In this document: one piece after another, positions 1 to 8,776 of the stretch
Layout of the letters: each line of letters opens with the position of its first letter
Position numbering within the stretch: position 1 is the first letter of the stretch
Source: an uncultured Aquimarina sp.
Lineage (GTDB): Bacteria; Bacteroidota; Bacteroidia; Flavobacteriales; Flavobacteriaceae
NCBI GenBank assembly: GCA_947498815.1
Contig: CANMLU010000002.1
Coordinates: forward strand, 310,001-374,000
Length of the DNA: 64,000 nucleotides
Direction: 5' to 3'
Notes under the pieces: model-generated
Databases searched by the model: none
Told to the model about the DNA's origin: nothing
What the model saw: the letters and a program-made list of their open reading frames with translations, nothing else
Program-made: the position numbers and the translations under genes

Positions 1-65
1 TCATGTATTTTCAATAGTAAAAGTAGAGAATACCCTTCGTTTTGGTTGACTAAAGTCCCTATGCC

Positions 66-483
66 TTATTCCAATATAAAATTGGAATCATCACTGTCAT
101 CTATTCTATGATGTTCCAAATATTCATTAACAATATCGTCTGTCACATTTCCGGTACTCCAAACTCCATAACCACTCGCCCAAAAGTGTTTGCCCCAATA
201 GCGATAGCTCAATCGTGGAAACTCTTGCTGCATTTTCCTTGAAGTTCTTCCTTTCAACTTCTTTACAATATAACTTACACTTAGCTTGGGAGCATATTCT
301 ATATGCATATGAATGTGATCCGAACTAACAACTCCCTTTAAAATCTCAATATCTTCTGCTTCACAAATCTGGATCAAAAGTTCTTTGCAGCGAACTTGAA
401 TGTCTCCTTTCAATGTCTCGTCCTAAAATATGGCAACTCAAACGACTTGAGGTATGCGAACCTTTTCTTAAATACTATTTCAT
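66..483 (-). pseudogene. IS200/IS605-type TnpA transposase, disrupted N-terminus
   Basis: The open part (66-413, from a TTG) matches the body of Y1 HUH transposases that cut and join single-stranded DNA. It has the HUH motif HMH (residues 35-37 of the open part), the KLKGRTSR and YWGKHFW blocks, and a candidate catalytic Tyr in GYGVWSTGN near residue 82. The usual first 25 or so residues are missing from this frame because TAG lies at 423-425. Just upstream, in another frame, LRKGSHTSSRLSCHI matches the normal N-terminus, preceded by ATG AAA TAG at 475-483. The conserved TKYR segment between the two pieces is gone. I infer a small deletion or frameshift plus a nonsense codon, so the copy is dead unless a partner acts in trans. 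Family assignment is secure; exact element ends were not determined. Confidence 0.85.
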
Positions 484-536
484 CTAATCTAAAATATAGA
501 TGTTTTCGCATTACTAAAGTGCTACAATGAAATTGC

Positions 537-550
537 AGGGTTTTCACCCT
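537..550. repeat. Hairpin, possible IS200 end structure
   Basis: AGGGT-TTTC-ACCCT forms a 5-bp stem with a four-base loop, about 55 bases upstream of the transposase start. IS200/IS605 elements are bounded by small hairpins rather than inverted repeats, so this may be the left end. A second small hairpin (GACT-AA-AGTC, near 48-57) lies beyond the transposase stop. Assignment is by position only. Confidence 0.35.
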
Positions 551-569
551 AATCTGAGACCAATCGTAA

Positions 570-587
570 ATGAGTACAAGTACTCAT
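570..587. promoter_or_regulatory. Palindrome upstream of lectin lipoprotein gene
   Basis: ATGAGTAC-AA-GTACTCAT is a perfect 8-bp inverted repeat lying 52 bases upstream of the ATG at 639. A weak -7-like box (CATATTTG) follows near 610. The position suits an operator, but no second copy was found in the window. Confidence 0.35.
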
Positions 588-638
588 GTTTTATAGCATT
601 CTAATTCCCATATTTGTACAAATTTAAACGCATAAATT

Positions 639-1250
639 ATGAAAACTTACTCAAAAATCATATTAATTATTACCGTATGCTTAACCATTATTTCTTGCAG
701 TACTGAAGAAAATGAAGATGTACTACAGTCGAATGACAATAACGTTCTTGTAGATGCCAAGGCTGATTTCCTCGGTGAATTACCAAATACCAGTAATCTG
801 AGCAGAGAAATGTACTTTGCGACGACGTGTCTCAGAGGTGGTAAAAACTATAGAATGGTTCGTGGAACAAAAATAACTATAGCATCATCCTACCTATATA
901 CCCTGCAAACCGATGGAAATTTTGTTTGCTATAATCTTAAAAAGGCAGGACCAAACCCAGATAATAAGTATGATTTCCCAGTTTGGGCAACAAACACCCA
1001 AAACAAAGCAGTGGAATATATTTATTTTCAAGAAGACGGAAATATGGTAGCCTACAATGCTGATCTTTCTAAGGTAATTTGGAGTAGTAATACGAATTTC
1101 CCATGCACACCCAACAGTGAAGATTATCATTACTTTAAACTTAAAGAAAATGGAGATTTAACAATAAAAAGCAATATTAATTATGTTACTGAAAATTTGT
1201 ACACTGCAAAATCCATGATGCCAGTAACATATCCAGAGAATTTCGAATAA
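639..1250 (+). CDS. Bulb-type lectin-like lipoprotein
   Basis: A 203-residue exported lipoprotein. The signal peptide ends in the lipobox IISC with the lipidated Cys at residue 20, so it should be anchored in the outer or inner membrane. Residues about 80-150 resemble the bulb-type (GNA-like, mannose-binding) lectin fold. Two QxDxNxVxY sugar-binding motifs are intact (Q90-Y98, QTDGNFVCY; Q131-Y139, QEDGNMVAY). The third expected site (near KENGDLTIK) has lost the motif. The closest relative in the window is the lipoprotein at 15206-15808, which shares the same central block and the ending xxxENF. The same domain is fused to an MACPF-like protein at 18412-19890. Sugar binding is inferred from the motifs; ligand and role are unknown. 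Confidence 0.8.
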   Translation: MKTYSKIILIITVCLTIISCSTEENEDVLQSNDNNVLVDAKADFLGELPNTSNLSREMYFATTCLRGGKNYRMVRGTKITIASSYLYTLQTDGNFVCYNLKKAGPNPDNKYDFPVWATNTQNKAVEYIYFQEDGNMVAYNADLSKVIWSSNTNFPCTPNSEDYHYFKLKENGDLTIKSNINYVTENLYTAKSMMPVTYPENFE

Positions 1251-1333
1251 ATCGGTATCTGAATATTGGCTTGGGTAATTAGAGCTTTTTCATAAAAGAT
1301 TGATTTAATATACTCAAGCCATTATTTAAAACG

Positions 1334-1662
1334 ATGAAGAAAATTCTCTTTGTGTGTTCCGCTAATAAAGAAAGATCAAAAACTGTTGAAGACTTTTTCT
1401 CAGAAAAATATTCAGATTTTGAATTTGCATCTGTTGGTACCAATTAAAAACCTGTAAAAAAGAATGAACAAATTTTTTAAACCAATAATTTTTAGACTGG
1501 GCTGATGTAATTTATGTTATGGAAAATAAACACAAAGAACTGATTAACCATAATTCATCTAAATCGTATCATCATAAAGTTACCGTTTTAGAAATCCCCG
1601 ATAAGTATAAATACTATCAAAAAGAATTAATTGACATCTTAGAGTCGAAAATCAATTTATAA
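1334..1662 (+). pseudogene. Broken low-molecular-weight protein tyrosine phosphatase-like gene
   Basis: From ATG 1334 the frame reads MKKILFVCSANKERSKT, a P-loop-type start as in small protein tyrosine phosphatases (C8, R14), and continues through EFASVGTN to a TAA at 1445. After further stops the similarity resumes in another frame at 1492 with LDWADVIYVMENKHKE, then VTVLEIPDKYKYYQKELIDI, to TAA at 1660. The two halves look like the N- and C-terminal parts of a single protein of about 105-110 residues, with the middle degraded (stops at 1445 and in AAT TTT TTA regions). The catalytic P-loop survives but the product would be truncated. This explains the gap between the lectin gene and the dehydrogenase. 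Confidence 0.8.
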
Positions 1663-1671
1663 TATTCAATT

Positions 1672-4596
1672 TCAATCCATCAAAGCATTTTTCAGAATTG
1701 TAACAGGGTGTAACGCATTACGAGCTGTTCCATCTTTTATTTGATGTCTGCAACTAGTTCCAACAGCAGCTATAATAGTATCTTTTGGAGCTTTTCTGAC
1801 CGCCGGAAACAAAGTTTGTTCGCCTATTTGCATACTAATATCGTAGTGCTCTTTCTCATACCCAAATGATCCTGCCATACCACAACATCCCGATGGAATT
1901 ATAGTAACTTTAAAATTCTTTGGCAAATTGAGATATACAAACGTTGTTTGAATATTCGATAGTGCTTTTTGGTGGCAATGACCATGTAATTTGATGGTCT
2001 TGGCTTCTGTAGTAAACAGATCAGCTGTAATATTCCCTTTTTCTATTTCAGCATGTAAAAACTCATCAATTAAAAACGTATTTCCGGATAACGTTTTGGC
2101 AACCTCTTTATCTTCTGCCAAACGTAAATATTCATCTTTAAAAGTTAATATAGCAGACGGTTCTAAACCAATTAATGGAGTATCATCTGAAATTAAATTT
2201 CGAAAAACTTCCATATTATAGGCGGCTAATTTTTTAGCTTGCTGCAATAATCCTTTTGAAATAAAAGTTCGTCCACTTTCTTTATGATCTATAACTTTCA
2301 CTTCATAATTCAATTTGGTCAGTAATTCTATGGCATCAATACCAATTGTAGTATCCAAATGATTTGTGAATTCATCAATAAAAAAATAGATCGTCTTAAT
2401 TGGAATTTTAGGTTGTATCTTATTCAAGTTTTTCTTGCACCAACTTCGCAAAGGTTGTTTACTTAATAGTGGTAAATCCCTTTTCTTGGCAACACCAAGT
2501 GTGGATTTTAAAACACCCGAGGTTACTTTATTCCTAAAGAAAAAGTTTGTCAATCCAGGTGCCAAGCTACCCAAATCATTTAATCTATTATTATAAGCAA
2601 AAAGCTTTGTGCGCAGAGAAGTACCATTCTCTTTTTGATATTGATATTCAAATTCTGCTTTAAGCGTGGCAACATCAACGTTTGAAGGACATTCGCTAGA
2701 ACAACCCTTGCAACTCAAACACAAATCAAAAACTTCTTTTAGCTCTTTGCTGTCAAATTTATTCCCTTTTTCGCCATTCGTCAAAAACTCGCGTAATGCA
2801 TTTGCCCTTCCACGAGTGGTATCTTTTTCATTTTTTGTCGCTCGATAACTTGGACACATGGTTCCGCCTGCTTTGGCAGATTTACGACAATCCCCACTAC
2901 CATTACATTTTTCGGCTGCTCTTAAAATCCCGAGTGAATCTGAAAAATCTAATATTGTATCAATCTCTGGTTCTTTTCGGTCAATTTCGTAGCGTAATTT
3001 CCGATCCATTGGATATGCATCTACGATTTTGCCAGGATTAAAAATATGATTAGGATCAAAAGTGTTTTTAATATTTTTTATGATTGCATAATTTTCTTCC
3101 CCAATCATAAATGGTATATATCCTGCTCTTACAATACCATCGCCATGTTCACCACTCATGGATCCTTTATACTTTTTCACCAATGCAGCAACATCATCGG
3201 TAATCTTCTTAAACAAAAGAACATCTTCGCTCTTTTTGAGGTCCAAAATTGGTCGTAAATGCAACTCCCCCGCTCCAGCATGTGCATAATACACAGCTTG
3301 TTGGCCGTAGGATTTCATTACCTCTGTGAATTCAGAAATGTAATTTGCCAAATCAGGTATAGCAACTGCAGTATCTTCAATACAGGCTACTGCTTTTTTG
3401 TCTCCAACAATATTCCCAAGTAATCCTAATCCTGCTTTGCGAAGCTCAAGAGCTTGATCAATTTCACTTCCTGTTAGGATTGGATTTGCATAGCTCAAAT
3501 TTGAGCTATCCAAAGTTCGCAGCATCTCCTTTTTTTGTTGCTCCAATTCTTCGATAGTAGTACTTCTTAATTCGAGCATTAAAATAGCTTTCGGGTCATC
3601 AACTATAAAAAAACGATTTTTTAACTGCTCAATGTTATTCTTGGTGCAATCCAAAATAGTTTTATCCATCATCTCACAGGTAAACAAAGAATGATTCATA
3701 ATTGGTGCAACGGCATTCATACAATCTTCGATACTATGAAAATGTGCTGCAATCATTAGGGATTTTGCAGGAGGTAAGTCGTCTAATTGTAATGTGATCT
3801 GTGTTGTAAAAGCTAGTGTACCCTCGCTTCCCGAGAGTAATTTACACATATTAAATTTTGTAGTTTGATCAGAAAACACTTCGCTATTGATTAGTTCATC
3901 AATAGCGAAGCCCGTGTTGCGACGATGAATTTCAGGTTTTGGAAAATTCTCTTTGATTCGATCTTGAACGGCATCAGATGAAAGCTCACTATTTATATGT
4001 TGATAGATTTTTCCTTCAAGTGTATGTGTTTCTTTTTTCTCATGAAATTCTGAAGAAGTAATTTCAGAAAAAACAGCTTCACTTCCATCAGACAATATGG
4101 TTTGCAGCTCTAAAACTTTATCTCGTGTCACTCCATATTGAATAGAGGTGGTTCCACTACTGTTATTTCCTACCATCCCCCCGATCATACATCTATTGGA
4201 TGTAGAAGTATTAGGACCAAAAAACAAACCATATGGAATTAAAAACCGGTTAAGGTCATCTCGTATAACACCCGGCTGAACCGTTACGGTTTTTGTCTTT
4301 GTATCTACAGAAATTATTTTAGTAAAATGCTTCGAAACATCGACCACAATACCCTCGCCCACACACTGCCCGGCAAGTGATGTTCCTGCAGTTCTGGGGA
4401 TAAGACCAATCTTATATTTGTTTGCAAAAGCTATTACCGTTTTTATGTCGGATATCGATTTCGGAAATACTACGGCTTCAGGAATTCTTCGATATACCGA
4501 AGCATCTGTAGCATATAATGATTTGGACAGAGAATCATAATGTACTTCTCCATCAAATTGTTCTTGTAATTGATCTAATGCTGTATTATTGATCAT
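1672..4596 (-). CDS. FAD/Fe-S D-2-hydroxyacid dehydrogenase (YdiJ/Dld-like)
   Basis: A 974-residue fused flavoprotein and iron-sulfur protein. The N-terminal half is a GlcD-like FAD-binding domain (AVVFPKSISDI, then GGMVGNNSSG) followed by an FAD-linked oxidase C-terminal domain with the SGEHGDG block. The C-terminal half carries ferredoxin-type Cys clusters (CNGSGDC and CLSCKGCSSECP) and a CCG-like domain (GHCHQKAL, PSGCCGMAGSFG). The family contains D-lactate and D-2-hydroxyglutarate dehydrogenases that pass electrons to the respiratory chain. The neighbouring DUF1338 enzyme, whose known product is D-2-hydroxyglutarate, makes the second substrate the better guess. The ATG overlaps the end of the Lrp-family regulator by 11 bases, so the two are probably one transcript and translationally coupled. 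Confidence 0.85.
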   Translation of the reverse strand: MINNTALDQLQEQFDGEVHYDSLSKSLYATDASVYRRIPEAVVFPKSISDIKTVIAFANKYKIGLIPRTAGTSLAGQCVGEGIVVDVSKHFTKIISVDTKTKTVTVQPGVIRDDLNRFLIPYGLFFGPNTSTSNRCMIGGMVGNNSSGTTSIQYGVTRDKVLELQTILSDGSEAVFSEITSSEFHEKKETHTLEGKIYQHINSELSSDAVQDRIKENFPKPEIHRRNTGFAIDELINSEVFSDQTTKFNMCKLLSGSEGTLAFTTQITLQLDDLPPAKSLMIAAHFHSIEDCMNAVAPIMNHSLFTCEMMDKTILDCTKNNIEQLKNRFFIVDDPKAILMLELRSTTIEELEQQKKEMLRTLDSSNLSYANPILTGSEIDQALELRKAGLGLLGNIVGDKKAVACIEDTAVAIPDLANYISEFTEVMKSYGQQAVYYAHAGAGELHLRPILDLKKSEDVLLFKKITDDVAALVKKYKGSMSGEHGDGIVRAGYIPFMIGEENYAIIKNIKNTFDPNHIFNPGKIVDAYPMDRKLRYEIDRKEPEIDTILDFSDSLGILRAAEKCNGSGDCRKSAKAGGTMCPSYRATKNEKDTTRGRANALREFLTNGEKGNKFDSKELKEVFDLCLSCKGCSSECPSNVDVATLKAEFEYQYQKENGTSLRTKLFAYNNRLNDLGSLAPGLTNFFFRNKVTSGVLKSTLGVAKKRDLPLLSKQPLRSWCKKNLNKIQPKIPIKTIYFFIDEFTNHLDTTIGIDAIELLTKLNYEVKVIDHKESGRTFISKGLLQQAKKLAAYNMEVFRNLISDDTPLIGLEPSAILTFKDEYLRLAEDKEVAKTLSGNTFLIDEFLHAEIEKGNITADLFTTEAKTIKLHGHCHQKALSNIQTTFVYLNLPKNFKVTIIPSGCCGMAGSFGYEKEHYDISMQIGEQTLFPAVRKAPKDTIIAAVGTSCRHQIKDGTARNALHPVTILKNALMD

Positions 4597-5071
4597 AAAT
4601 ATTTTTCTTTGTCAAAGAATCCAGTGAAACAGGTTTTTTAAAATTGGTATCAAAGCAAATAAAACTATCTGTACCTGCGACCCCATCAATATGATGTACC
4701 TGTTCGTATAAAATTCTTCGCAGATGATGATTATCGTATGCAAAAATAAGAATGAAAATGGCATAATTACCAGAAACGAAATTACATTCCAGAATTTCTG
4801 GGATTTTTTCCAATCCTTCGACCACTTGTTCGGCGTACCTTGCCTCTCGTAATCTAATACCCACATAGGATTTGGTCCTATATCCTATTCGTTTCTCATT
4901 AATGACAAACTCGGCCTTTTCTATGACACCTTGCTCTTTTAATTTACGGATTCTTTGATGCACCAAAGAGTTTGAGATTTTTAAATCTTCGGCTATCTGT
5001 GAGAAGGGTTTACGAGCGTCTTGTCGTATTTGTAATAGTATTTGTTGGTCTATATAATCAAAATGATGCAT
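4586..5071 (-). CDS. Lrp/AsnC family transcriptional regulator
   Basis: A 161-residue regulator with an N-terminal winged HTH (IDQQILLQIRQDARKPFSQIA, then SNSLVHQRIRKLKEQGVI) and a C-terminal RAM/AsnC ligand-binding domain (residues about 65-145). Lrp family members usually sense amino acids. It is the first gene of a unit with the FAD/Fe-S dehydrogenase and is divergent from the DUF1338 gene, so it probably controls both in response to lysine or a related metabolite; that ligand is inferred from the enzymes alone. A -7-like box (minus-strand TATTTTTG, 5140-5147) precedes it. Confidence 0.9.
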   Translation of the reverse strand: MHHFDYIDQQILLQIRQDARKPFSQIAEDLKISNSLVHQRIRKLKEQGVIEKAEFVINEKRIGYRTKSYVGIRLREARYAEQVVEGLEKIPEILECNFVSGNYAIFILIFAYDNHHLRRILYEQVHHIDGVAGTDSFICFDTNFKKPVSLDSLTKKNIYDQ

Positions 5072-5139
5072 AACAATTAAAAATTATAGTATTCAATGTC
5101 AAATGAGGAAACTAAATTATCATTAAAAGCAAATTGACA

Positions 5140-5147
5140 CAAAAATA
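5140..5147 (-). promoter_or_regulatory. -7 box (TATTTTTG) for the Lrp/dehydrogenase unit
   Basis: Exact match to the Bacteroidota TAnnTTTG element on the minus strand, 69 bases upstream of the regulator start. No clear -33 TTTG was found, so this is a plausible rather than certain promoter. Confidence 0.45.
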
Positions 5148-5200
5148 AAACATATAGAACTAATAATTACTTTTAAATATAAAATAATAATCAAAACTAA

Positions 5201-5208
5201 TAAATTTG
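5201..5208 (+). promoter_or_regulatory. -7 box (TAAATTTG) for the DUF1338 gene
   Basis: Exact TAnnTTTG match, 24 bases upstream of ATG 5232, giving a short leader of about 20 bases. It sits back to back with the box at 5140-5147, as expected for a divergent promoter region under one Lrp-type regulator. Confidence 0.5.
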
Positions 5209-5231
5209 CAAGAAATCTAAATCTACTTAAA

Positions 5232-6044
5232 ATGAATCATGTGAGTTTTTTTGAAAAATTATGGGAAAAATACACTGCCAAAACTCCATCGGCACAAAAA
5301 GTAAAATCTTTATTTGAAACACAAGGAAATACGGTTTTTAACGATCATATAGCCATAAGAACATTTAATGATCCCAGAGTAAACATTGATGTAATTGCCA
5401 CTCCTTTTATCGAGATGGGTTATGAACCCAAAGGTGAATACCATTTTGAAGCCAAAAAATTAGTTGCCAAGCACTATGAACACAAAGTTGATCAGCAGGC
5501 CCCAAAAATATTTATCAGTCAATTATTACTTGAAGAATTTTCTAATGAGTTGAACCAAGTGATAAACCAAATTTTAAATGATGCAAATCAAAATGTCTTC
5601 AAAACTAAAGACCTTATATTAAATGGTAGCGTTTGGAACAAACCATCATATGTAACATACCAAAGACTGCTTAAGGAGTCTGAATATGCGGCATGGATGT
5701 ATGTAAATGGTTTTTGTTCAAATCATTTTACGGTAGATGTCAATAAATTGAAAAACCTTGATACTCTTGAAGAAGTTAATGACTTCTTAAAAAACAATGG
5801 CTTTTTAATGAATTCGTCTGGTGGTGAAATAAAAGGATCTCCTAATGACTTATTAGAGCAATCCAGTATTTTGGCTGATAGTATTGAAATCGAGTTTGAA
5901 GAGGGTATTAAAGAAATCACCTCTTGTTATTATGAGTTTGCGTTTCGCTACCCTAATGAGCATGGAGAACTCTTTAATGGCTTTGTTGCGAGCTCTGCAG
6001 ACAAGATTTTTGAAAGTACAGATATGAAGCTTCAAGAAGCGTAG
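5232..6044 (+). CDS. DUF1338 protein, likely 2-oxoadipate dioxygenase/decarboxylase (HglS-like)
   Basis: A 270-residue member of the DUF1338 family. The characterised member HglS is an Fe(II) enzyme that converts 2-oxoadipate plus O2 to D-2-hydroxyglutarate and CO2 in lysine breakdown. The metal ligands of that fold can be seen: His39 in NDHIAIRTF, His165 in CSNHFTVDV and Glu235 in CYYEFAFRY. The substrate-binding Arg four residues after the first His is also present (Arg43). The protein is shorter than proteobacterial HglS, which is usual for the Bacteroidota form. The divergent unit encodes a D-2-hydroxyacid dehydrogenase and an Lrp-type regulator, which fits the next step to 2-oxoglutarate. 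Family is firm; the exact reaction is inferred. Confidence 0.8.
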   Translation: MNHVSFFEKLWEKYTAKTPSAQKVKSLFETQGNTVFNDHIAIRTFNDPRVNIDVIATPFIEMGYEPKGEYHFEAKKLVAKHYEHKVDQQAPKIFISQLLLEEFSNELNQVINQILNDANQNVFKTKDLILNGSVWNKPSYVTYQRLLKESEYAAWMYVNGFCSNHFTVDVNKLKNLDTLEEVNDFLKNNGFLMNSSGGEIKGSPNDLLEQSSILADSIEIEFEEGIKEITSCYYEFAFRYPNEHGELFNGFVASSADKIFESTDMKLQEA

Positions 6045-6137
6045 TTAGTCGAAATTAACAAAAATTTAAGATTTTTGCTTACCGAATAGAGAATTTGTGA
6101 CGTTATATTCGACATTGAATAATAAAACCTATTTACT

Positions 6138-6626
6138 ATGACTAAACGTTTTTTAATTATTGCGACTTTTATTTTAGGGTCGATAAGTGCAGTACAAGCG
6201 CAAGAAATGTCAAAAAATGCTCTTGGGGTACGACTAGGAGATAATGATGGTTTCGGAGCAGAAGTTTCATATCAAAGAGCTTTAAGTGGTAATAATCGCC
6301 TAGAATTTGATTTGGGATGGAGAGATTTTGATTTTGCTACCGCTATAAAAATTGCCGGAATTTATCAGTGGGTTTTCAATCTTGATAAAGGTTTCAATTG
6401 GTATGTTGGCCCTGGTGGTGGAGTTGGTATAGTGGATTTTGATGATGATTTCCCAGGAAATGATAGTAGTGATAGTTACTTTTTTCTAGCTGGAGATATA
6501 GGTATAGAATATAACTTTGATATTCCGATACTTATTTCACTAGATCTAAGACCTGAGATTGGTTTTGGAGATTATAATGATGATTTAGATTTTGATATAG
6601 GACTTGGTATTCGTTACCAGTTTTAG
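6138..6626 (+). CDS. Small outer membrane beta-barrel-like protein
   Basis: A 162-residue exported protein with a signal peptide cleaved after VQAQ (about residue 21). The rest alternates short hydrophobic beta strands with acidic turns rich in Asp and Gly (LGDNDGFG, VDFDDDFPGNDSSDS, FGDYNDDLDFD) and ends in an aromatic residue (GLGIRYQF), typical of small outer membrane barrels. Function not recognised. It stands alone between the DUF1338 gene and convergent bshA. Confidence 0.7.
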   Translation: MTKRFLIIATFILGSISAVQAQEMSKNALGVRLGDNDGFGAEVSYQRALSGNNRLEFDLGWRDFDFATAIKIAGIYQWVFNLDKGFNWYVGPGGGVGIVDFDDDFPGNDSSDSYFFLAGDIGIEYNFDIPILISLDLRPEIGFGDYNDDLDFDIGLGIRYQF

Positions 6627-6655
6627 AATTATTTCTAACGTATAATATATTGTTC

Positions 6656-7783
6656 CTAAGTTAAAGTTAATGCACTTTCGTATAAATTAATATACTTAGG
6701 AACAATTTTGTTTATATCAAATTTTTCTGCCTCAGCAAAGGCCCTTTGTTTAAACATTTCCAGCATAGCATCATCTTCAAGAATTTTGATTGCATTCTGA
6801 GACATTTCTTCTACATCTCCTACATCACTAAGATATCCCGATACTCCGTGATTATTAACTTCAGGAATTCCTCCTGCATTACTCGAAATTACTGGTACCT
6901 TATTTACCATAGCCTCAAGAGCTGCCAACCCAAAACTTTCTCTTTCTGAAGGAAGCAAAAACAGATCCGAAAAACACAAGATCTTATCTATTTCATTACT
7001 ATTTCCAAAGAACACTACTTTATCTTTAATGCCCAGCTCTTTACATTTTTGCTCTGCGGGTTTACGTTCTGGTCCTTCTCCAACCATCAACAATTTGGCT
7101 GGCATATTTTTTTGAATATTATAGAATATATCAACAATATCAGAAATACGTTTTACAGCCCTAAAATTACTAATATGGGTCACGATACGCTCTTCGGGCA
7201 ACGCCATAACATCTCTTTGGCAATCTGTGAAACTCGTTTTTTGATGGCTTACATCAATAAAATTAGGCACTACTTCTATTTCTTTGGTGATATCAAACAA
7301 GCGTAATGTATCGTCTTTCAGGCTCTGGGATACCGAAGTAACAACATCGCTATTATTGATACTAAATGTTACTGCTGGTTTATAAAATGGATGATTTCCA
7401 ACCAAAGTAATATCTGTACCATGTAAGGTAGTTACCATAGGTACATAAATTCCTTCCTCTTCGAGCATCTTTTTTGCCATATATCCTGCATAAGCATGTG
7501 GGATGGCATAATGCACATGAAGTATATCTATTTGATATTTTTTAATAGTATCTACCAATTTACTGGACAACGCCAGTTCATAAGGTTGGTACTGAAAAAG
7601 TGGATATGTTGGAACATTTACTTCATGAAAGTGAATGTTTGGATTCAAAAGATCCAAACGAACAGGTTGCTTATACGTAATAAAGTGGACTTCATGATTC
7701 AATTTGGCTAATGCAATACCTAATTCGGTAGCCACTACTCCACTACCTCCAAAGGTAGGATAACAAACTATAGCAATCTTCAT
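6656..7783 (-). CDS. bshA: N-acetyl-alpha-D-glucosaminyl L-malate synthase BshA
   Basis: A 375-residue GT4 glycosyltransferase that joins GlcNAc from UDP-GlcNAc to L-malate, the first step of bacillithiol synthesis in the cytosol. The N-terminal FGGSGVVATELG loop, HVHYAIPHAYAGY, TLHGTDITLVG and the C-terminal donor-site block PSERESFGLAALEAM are characteristic of BshA. Length is normal. The other bsh genes are not in the window. It ends convergently 29 bases from the outer membrane protein gene. Confidence 0.95.
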   Translation of the reverse strand: MKIAIVCYPTFGGSGVVATELGIALAKLNHEVHFITYKQPVRLDLLNPNIHFHEVNVPTYPLFQYQPYELALSSKLVDTIKKYQIDILHVHYAIPHAYAGYMAKKMLEEEGIYVPMVTTLHGTDITLVGNHPFYKPAVTFSINNSDVVTSVSQSLKDDTLRLFDITKEIEVVPNFIDVSHQKTSFTDCQRDVMALPEERIVTHISNFRAVKRISDIVDIFYNIQKNMPAKLLMVGEGPERKPAEQKCKELGIKDKVVFFGNSNEIDKILCFSDLFLLPSERESFGLAALEAMVNKVPVISSNAGGIPEVNNHGVSGYLSDVGDVEEMSQNAIKILEDDAMLEMFKQRAFAEAEKFDINKIVPKYINLYESALTLT

Positions 7784-7858
7784 CTAAATACTTTTACTTA
7801 TGGCACACAAGGTACAAGAAAATTAGTATTGCCTATTGTTAAAGTAGTTTTAAAAAAC

Positions 7859-8323
7859 TCATTTAATCTTAGTTAAGATCATCTCTTTAAAGTTTATTTT
7901 TTTGACATAAAATAATGTTCCTCCCAGAAAATTGGCATCCGATATTTTCAACATTCCATCTTCCGGATTATAAGCGCATACGGCTTCAATCTTTGATTTT
8001 GTAATTACGGTTTCATACCATGTTGGAGGAGCGGGACGAGAATCATTACCACATCTTCTAACCCTGGGACCTTCTTTCTTAACAACAATGGGCAAAACGT
8101 ACCGAAGTCTTAAGGTATTCGTATATTTTACAAAGAAGTTAATGTCCCCATTATAGCCATCCTCAAATAATTCGGGGTTAGAAAGATAAACCACAGAAGT
8201 ATCTATATCATCTTTTTCAACAACCCACTTCCCAAATAGTTCTTTTCGTTGCGGAATAGAATTTTGAGCGGAAATATAATGAATGGAACAGACTAAAAAA
8301 GCAAGAAGGATTTTATTTTTCAT
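7859..8323 (-). CDS. Secreted hypothetical protein
   Basis: A 154-residue protein whose best start is the ATG at 8323, giving the signal peptide MKNKILLAFLVCSIHYISAQ; longer frames begin at TTG. The mature part starts LFGKWVVEKDD, similar in style to lipocalin-like stress domains in which a protein is described by what remains after GKW. No motif allows a functional assignment. A Cys pair (C104 region RRCGNDS and C120s AVCAYN) may form a disulfide. Confidence 0.6.
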   Translation of the reverse strand: MKNKILLAFLVCSIHYISAQNSIPQRKELFGKWVVEKDDIDTSVVYLSNPELFEDGYNGDINFFVKYTNTLRLRYVLPIVVKKEGPRVRRCGNDSRPAPPTWYETVITKSKIEAVCAYNPEDGMLKISDANFLGGTLFYVKKINFKEMILTKIK

Positions 8324-8378
8324 GATGAATGATTTATACCTATTCATCAAATAATGTGCCTAAAATATATTAAAAAAA

Positions 8379-8687
8379 AGCAGATCATAAGCCGGATTCT
8401 GTTCTCCAACGAGTCAGAGCCTTTATCATTTATCTAGTCCCGACATTACTATCGGGATCAAACCGCCTACCCTCCAACATTGGGCGCGCAACCCTCAAAA
8501 GCTGGTATACGTGGCGTTGCACCGCATAGAGTTTACCTGGTTTCACTACAGCATTACCTGTACATACTTTCTGTTGCACTTGTCCTCGCCTTTCGACGGA
8601 CGGGTGTTACCCGCTATACTGCGCTACGGTGTCCGGACTTTCCTCTCTCCGCATAAAGCGAACAGCGATAAAGTGATCTGCTTTGTG
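8379..8687 (-). ncRNA. rnpB: RNase P RNA (class A)
   Basis: Read on the minus strand, the RNA has the universal block GAGGAAAGTCCGGAC near its 5' end, a GTGCAACAGAAAG segment, GAGGGTTGCGCGCCC, and ACAGAATCCGGCTTAT near the 3' end. Its termini pair as AGCAGATCA with TGATCTGCT (helix P1). Length about 310 nt is normal. The RNA is the catalytic part of RNase P, which trims tRNA 5' leaders. A run of T residues follows the 3' end on the minus strand. Ends are accurate to a few bases. Confidence 0.95.
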
Positions 8688-8695
8688 CAAAAATA
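8688..8695 (-). promoter_or_regulatory. -7 box (TATTTTTG) of rnpB
   Basis: Exact TAnnTTTG on the minus strand immediately upstream of the RNA 5' end, placing the start of transcription at the beginning of helix P1. Confidence 0.55.
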
Positions 8696-8776
8696 GTACA
8701 ATAAGTATCCTCTTTTAAGCTTTTGTATAAATAATTCTAGTTGTTGGCTATTCCTTATTTATGAATTTATTAGTTT

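Noticed and set aside
8511-8696. Open frame of 61 codons on the plus strand
   Set aside because: It is antisense to RNase P RNA, whose conserved blocks fully explain the sequence.
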